NCBI GenBank assembly: GCA_017614995.1
Contig: JAGAAX010000062.1
Coordinates: 1-64,000 of the forward strand
Reading direction: 5' to 3'
Source of the DNA: Spirochaetaceae bacterium
GTDB taxonomy: Bacteria > Spirochaetota > Spirochaetia > Treponematales > Treponemataceae
Length of the DNA: 64,000 nucleotides
A program made the translations under genes and the position numbers. The notes beneath the pieces were generated by a model, which saw nothing but the letters and a program-made list of their open reading frames with translations, was not told the DNA's origin and did no database searches. The first letter of the stretch is position 1. Each line of letters begins with the position of its first letter. Positions 60,403 to 64,000 of the stretch are shown here, piece by piece.

Positions 60403-61410
60403 AAAGCTATCTTTATGCAGCGAAACTTCGCCGGAGCAGAGTGTCTTTTGGGTTCCGTCTTGAAGCTCAACTACAAGACCGGCGTTGTCGTCTATGCCGA
60501 TAACTTTTGCCTCGTAAACGCCTTTTGCATCATCAATAATCGGGTGAACCTGAACGGTTGTGCCGGTCAAAAAAGATAAAGACTGATATTCATGCATTAC
60601 GGCTTTAGGGTTTTCGCCGAAAATGCTTAAGACTTCGCCGGCGACTTCTGCCGCAAACTGACAGCGCGAAACAGGCGGTTTTCCGTCTTCAAGAATAGAG
60701 CCTGCAACTTTTGCGACATCTTCAGGGAACTGTGATGAGCCGCCTGTGATGTTTATGCCGATTCCAATTGAAGCCGCATCAATTGCAGAAGTTTCAAAAT
60801 TGACAAAGCCTTCGGTGAGAATACCGACGATTTTTTTGCCGTTCAGATAAATATCGTTTATCCACTTTATTTTGGGTTCAACATTATAAAGACGCTGAAT
60901 AACCCTGCACACAGCAACCGCCGCAAACGCTGTTATTTTCGCGGGGTCGGCATTATGCTCTTTTGGAATATGTATAACCGTCAGATAAATTCCGGTCTTT
61001 TCCGGCGAGCAGAATGTGCGCCCAAGACGGCCCCGCCCCTGCGTCTGCGTTTCTGCAACAATTATGTGATTGTCCAGTTTGAGCCTGTCACCGTCAGCAA
61101 GCAGCCGCTTTGCATGTGAGAGCGTAGAATCTATTGTTTTAAAGCATTCTACAGTTGCAGAACTCAAGTTCGGGTAGCTTGAAACAAGAAACGCTTTTAA
61201 TGCGTCAGCTGTCAAAACATCAGATTCGCCGTTATAGACGTAGCCGCCGTTGGTTGTGCCTTCTATGCAGAAGCCCTCTTCTCTAAGCGACTTTACAGCT
61301 TTCCAGATTGCAGCCCGGCTTACGTTGCAGTTTTCAGCAAGTTTTTCGCCGGAAACAACAGTTCCCTTTGATTGATTCAAAACATTAAAAACATTTTCTT
61401 TTGTTGTCAT
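60397..61410 (-). CDS. birA: bifunctional biotin ligase/biotin operon repressor
   Basis: A 337-residue protein: N-terminal winged HTH (1-65, SGEKLAENCNVSRAAIWKAV), then the biotin protein ligase domain with GRGRLGRTF for biotinyl-AMP binding and KWINDIYLNGKKIVGIL around the catalytic Lys, and a C-terminal SH3-like domain. It biotinylates carboxylases and, with an HTH, represses bioYMN through the operator at 58258-58291. It converges with bioN. Confidence 0.95.
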   Translation of the reverse strand: MTTKENVFNVLNQSKGTVVSGEKLAENCNVSRAAIWKAVKSLREEGFCIEGTTNGGYVYNGESDVLTADALKAFLVSSYPNLSSATVECFKTIDSTLSHAKRLLADGDRLKLDNHIIVAETQTQGRGRLGRTFCSPEKTGIYLTVIHIPKEHNADPAKITAFAAVAVCRVIQRLYNVEPKIKWINDIYLNGKKIVGILTEGFVNFETSAIDAASIGIGINITGGSSQFPEDVAKVAGSILEDGKPPVSRCQFAAEVAGEVLSIFGENPKAVMHEYQSLSFLTGTTVQVHPIIDDAKGVYEAKVIGIDDNAGLVVELQDGTQKTLCSGEVSLHKDSFQ

Positions 61411-61500
61411 AAGCCGATTATACGCTAAAGCCCGAAAAAATTCAGCTATAAAATAAGCGGGTTCATATGTAGTTTATGAAAATGCAGGCTGAGATTTTTC

Positions 61501-61529
61501 TTGACAGTGTACACAGCTCAATATACATT
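61501..61529 (+). promoter_or_regulatory. brnTA promoter
   Basis: TTGACA (61501-61506), 17-bp spacer, TACATT (61524-61529). The spacer holds GTGTACAC, a short palindrome that may bind BrnA. The layout, with a very short leader, mirrors the hicAB promoter. Confidence 0.7.
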
Positions 61530-61545
61530 ATCAATGAGAATACTA

Positions 61546-61833
61546 ATGACATTTGAATGGGACGCTGACAAAGAGAAATATAACATCAAAAAACATGACG
61601 GCATCACTTTCCGCATGGCAGCAAAAGTCTTTTCAGATAAGAAACGAATTGAAAAATATGATGCACTTCACTCGTCATTTGATGAAGACAGGTGGAATGT
61701 AATCGGAATGGTGGAAAAAGTTCTTTTTGTAGTCTATACAGAGATTACAAATGACAGAATAAGAATTATCTCGGCAAGAGCAGCAGAAAAGGAGGAAATC
61801 GATGAGTACTTTAGTGACTATGACCTTAGATGA
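61546..61833 (+). CDS. brnT: BrnT-type RNase toxin
   Basis: A 95-residue BrnT toxin (MTFEWDADKEKYNIKKHDGI, then FDEDRWNVIGMV and VVYTE...RIISARAA), a small RelE-like mRNA cleaving enzyme. The family start MxFEWDxxK fits ATG 61546; an ATG at 61534 is also possible. The promoter lies upstream of both. It overlaps brnA by 32 bp. Confidence 0.88.
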   Translation: MTFEWDADKEKYNIKKHDGITFRMAAKVFSDKKRIEKYDALHSSFDEDRWNVIGMVEKVLFVVYTEITNDRIRIISARAAEKEEIDEYFSDYDLR

Positions 61834-62125
61834 GGTTGAGCGCACACCACTTACAGCAGAAGAAATCCAGACAATCAGAAAAGCCTCCGAAAAAGCTGCT
61901 GCAGGCAATGTTACCTATGATCCAGACTGCCCCAAGCAGACAAAAGAGGAACTTGCACAGTTCGAACCCTGGTATGAAGCTCACCCTGACTGGTACAAGC
62001 CAAAGAAAACTGATATTCACATAAAAATAGACACCGACGTACTGGAATGGTATAAAGCACAGGGCAAAGGCTATCAGACAAAAATGAATGCCGTACTCCG
62101 CAAATACGCTTTTGGCTTGAAATAA
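61802..62125 (+). CDS. brnA: BrnA-type antitoxin
   Basis: A 107-residue antitoxin with a C-terminal ribbon-helix-helix (KTDIHIKIDTDVLEWYKAQG then YQTKMNAVLRKYA), which binds DNA as a dimer and autoregulates the operon. The N-terminal part wraps the toxin. Overlaps brnT by 32 bp, a normal arrangement. Confidence 0.88.
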   Translation: MSTLVTMTLDEVERTPLTAEEIQTIRKASEKAAAGNVTYDPDCPKQTKEELAQFEPWYEAHPDWYKPKKTDIHIKIDTDVLEWYKAQGKGYQTKMNAVLRKYAFGLK

Positions 62126-62239
62126 ACATTAGCGCACGAACCATCTCACATTTAATAGAAAATATTAAACTACTACTTTATTCAAAAACAAAGAGTAATT
62201 TATTATTATCAGACAAAATTGATTTTCAGGAGGCTGTCT

Positions 62240-63004
62240 ATGATAACCAAAAATGAATTTCCAGTTATGGAATATGATGATGACAAAGACGCAGTTGTAA
62301 ATCCGTTCAAATGGAACCTTGAGCCATTTTCTACAGATAAGCTTATTATTACTTTTTTTCCTGATGTCATTGACGATTTGATGAAAAACAATCAGCTTGA
62401 GCTGGAACGCAACTTTGGCGGTGAAAACCCTGTTTACGTTTATCGCTTTAAAGACCAGCCCGATATTATGATAACTCTGGGCTATGTAGGCTGCCCTGCC
62501 TGTGCCGGAAACCTCGAAGTATTTGCGGCTTGCGGCGCAAAAAAGGTTATGTTCTGTGGCGGCGGCGGTGTTCTTGATAAGACCATAAAAGTCGGCGAGC
62601 TTTTGGTTGTTGAAGGCGCAATCCGAGATGAGGGCTTTTCTTACAAATACTTAGAGCCTTCGCGCTACATCTTTACAGACAAAGACATTACAAAGAAAAT
62701 CACCTCATATCTTGAAAAACATAAGATTCCGTACATCACCGGAATCACATGGACTACAGACGCGATGTTCCGCGAGACAAAAGCGCTTGTTGAGCAGCGC
62801 AAGAGCGAAGGCGCAAAAATTGTTGAGATGGAGCAGTCTGGCTGCATTGCAATGGCCCAGTACCGCGACTTTGATTACGGCGCAATCATCTATGGCGGCG
62901 ACGATGTTTCTCAGGAAGAATGGAACACAAGATCCTGGGATAAGCGGAAAGGCATACGCTACAACCTTGTAATGCTTTGCCGCGAACTTGTAAAAGAGTT
63001 TTAG
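62240..63004 (+). CDS. nucleoside phosphorylase (uridine phosphorylase-like)
   Basis: A 254-residue PNP/UDP-family phosphorylase: MITLGYVGCPACAGNLEVF, FCGGGGVLDKTIKVGELLVVEGAI, DEGFSYKYL, then WTTDAMFRE and VEMEQSG with the Glu that binds the ribose. It splits nucleosides with phosphate; uridine phosphorylase is closest, but the base is not certain. GGAGG 8 bp before the ATG at 62240 sets the start. Confidence 0.88.
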   Translation: MITKNEFPVMEYDDDKDAVVNPFKWNLEPFSTDKLIITFFPDVIDDLMKNNQLELERNFGGENPVYVYRFKDQPDIMITLGYVGCPACAGNLEVFAACGAKKVMFCGGGGVLDKTIKVGELLVVEGAIRDEGFSYKYLEPSRYIFTDKDITKKITSYLEKHKIPYITGITWTTDAMFRETKALVEQRKSEGAKIVEMEQSGCIAMAQYRDFDYGAIIYGGDDVSQEEWNTRSWDKRKGIRYNLVMLCRELVKEF

Positions 63005-63040
63005 CGAATCGCGCGCCGGATTGGAGCCGCACGAATAAGC

Positions 63041-64000
63041 TTAGACCGGGTACTCGCCGCTGAAACAGCCTTTGCACCAGCCTTCAAGGCACCTGCCTGT
63101 TTCAGCCGGGCAGCATGAACGCAGAGCCTTTATCATGCCTTCAAGCGAGATAAAGGCAAGTGAGTCTGCACCAATCTCTTTGCGGATTTCCTCAAGTTCA
63201 TGCGTGCTCGAAATAAGCTCGTTCTTGCTCGGTGTGTCTATGCCGAGGTAGCACGGAAACTTTACTGGCGGCGAACTGACGCGGAAATGAACTTCTTTTG
63301 CCCCTGCCCTGCGCAAAATCTGCACAAGGCGGCGGCTTGTAGTTCCGCGCACAATCGAATCATCAATTACGATTACGCGCTTGCCTTCAAGATCGCTTCT
63401 GATTGCGTTTAGCTTTACAAACACCATGTTTTCGCGCTCTTTCTGCGTCGGCGCAATAAATGTGCGCCCGATATATTTGTTTTTGATAATTCCCATGCCA
63501 TAAGGTATGCCGCTTGCTCTGGCATAACCCTGCGCCGCGCCAAGTCCACTGTCAGGCACACCGATTACAACGTCTGCATTCACAGATGATTCTTCTGCAA
63601 GCACTTCGCCCATGCGGTAGCGCGCCTCTTGAACAGAGATGCCGTCAATCACAGAATCAGGGCGGGCAAAATAGACATACTCAAAAATGCAGGTCTGCTT
63701 TTCAGGTTTTTCTTCAGGCTGAATTGAACGAAGTCCGCCGCGGTTTATTACAACAATTTCGCCCGGTTCAACATCGCGCAAAAACTGTCCGTTCACAGAA
63801 TCAATTGCGCAAGATTCCGAAGTAAGAATATAACCGCTTTCAACTTTTCCAAGGCACAGCGGACGGATTCCGTTAGGGTCACGCACGCCGATGAGCATAC
63901 TCTCGGTCATAATGCAAAGGGCAAAAGAGCCTTTTATCATTCGGACTGCCTGAACTACTGCATCAACAAAGCGTTTTTGATTTTCGGTTTTTGAGAAATT
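63041..64000 (-). CDS. purF: amidophosphoribosyltransferase, N-terminus outside the window
   Basis: The 319 codons visible are the C-terminal two thirds of PurF, the first enzyme of purine synthesis (PRPP plus glutamine to phosphoribosylamine). DPNGIRPLCLG belongs to the glutaminase half; the PRPP-binding loop is VIVIDDSIVRGTTSR; the end carries the Cys-rich CLEGWCKGCFSGEYPV. The frame remains open to 64000, so the start and catalytic Cys lie beyond the window edge. Convergent with the phosphorylase gene, both in nucleotide metabolism. Confidence 0.95.
   Translation of the reverse strand, partial: NFSKTENQKRFVDAVVQAVRMIKGSFALCIMTESMLIGVRDPNGIRPLCLGKVESGYILTSESCAIDSVNGQFLRDVEPGEIVVINRGGLRSIQPEEKPEKQTCIFEYVYFARPDSVIDGISVQEARYRMGEVLAEESSVNADVVIGVPDSGLGAAQGYARASGIPYGMGIIKNKYIGRTFIAPTQKERENMVFVKLNAIRSDLEGKRVIVIDDSIVRGTTSRRLVQILRRAGAKEVHFRVSSPPVKFPCYLGIDTPSKNELISSTHELEEIRKEIGADSLAFISLEGMIKALRSCCPAETGRCLEGWCKGCFSGEYPV

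Overview
The window looks like a chromosomal stretch of a host-associated spirochaete, most likely a gut or rumen Treponema. This is inferred from moderate-to-low GC, the mix of DUF1566-type envelope proteins, TIR and caspase-like proteins, FliM/FliN-like modules, thiBPQ, metNIQ and ECF biotin uptake genes, and many small toxin-antitoxin pairs. No 16S or other marker gene is present, so species-level identity is not claimed. There are no rRNA or tRNA genes, no CRISPR array, and no recognisable transposase or integrase.

Layout. 1-515 is non-coding and holds a tandem array of TGACAGAAT inverted repeats and a dispersed two-hairpin element. 516-8736 holds a methyltransferase, two XRE-type regulators (one fused to a FliM/FliN flagellar-switch module), a cyclase-family enzyme, a TraX-like membrane protein, and the RNA ligase RtcB with an unknown neighbour. 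8808-12256 is a minus-strand run of small unknown, TPR and YbjN-like genes containing a lipoprotein gene with a TGA exactly at the lipobox cysteine.

12556-36939 is an accessory region rich in conflict-system domains: an AAA-ATPase/PD-(D/E)XK protein, a membrane DUF1566-like protein, a pair of membrane TIR proteins (one with the catalytic Glu, one without), a NYN-LOTUS protein, an HU-like/DUF4469 protein and a VapBC-like pair. It ends with a tight eight-gene operon (36939 down to 21523). In transcription order that operon encodes a small RyR-domain protein, a polytopic membrane protein, an exported trypsin-like protease, a membrane TrkA-N-like/RyR protein, two TIR-TM-repeat-ectodomain proteins, an exported unknown protein and an exported WD40-caspase protein. 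This operon is the best candidate for an undescribed system. It can be read as a membrane-spanning sensor/NADase/protease module, with cytosolic TIRs, periplasmic repeat domains and two exported proteases; that reading is inference.

37101-48858 holds an esterase lipoprotein, a flotillin, hicAB, a MerR-methyltransferase fusion, the TPP-riboswitch-controlled thiamine ABC operon, a diguanylate cyclase and a DUF362 ferredoxin-like protein. 49035-64000 is mostly transport and housekeeping: metNIQ, a PNPOx-like protein behind a striking hairpin array, a UvrD-type helicase with an embedded nuclease-like domain, a UGT-type glycosyltransferase, mgtE behind what looks like an attenuator, bioYMN behind a BirA operator and birA itself, brnTA, a nucleoside phosphorylase and the 3' part of purF.
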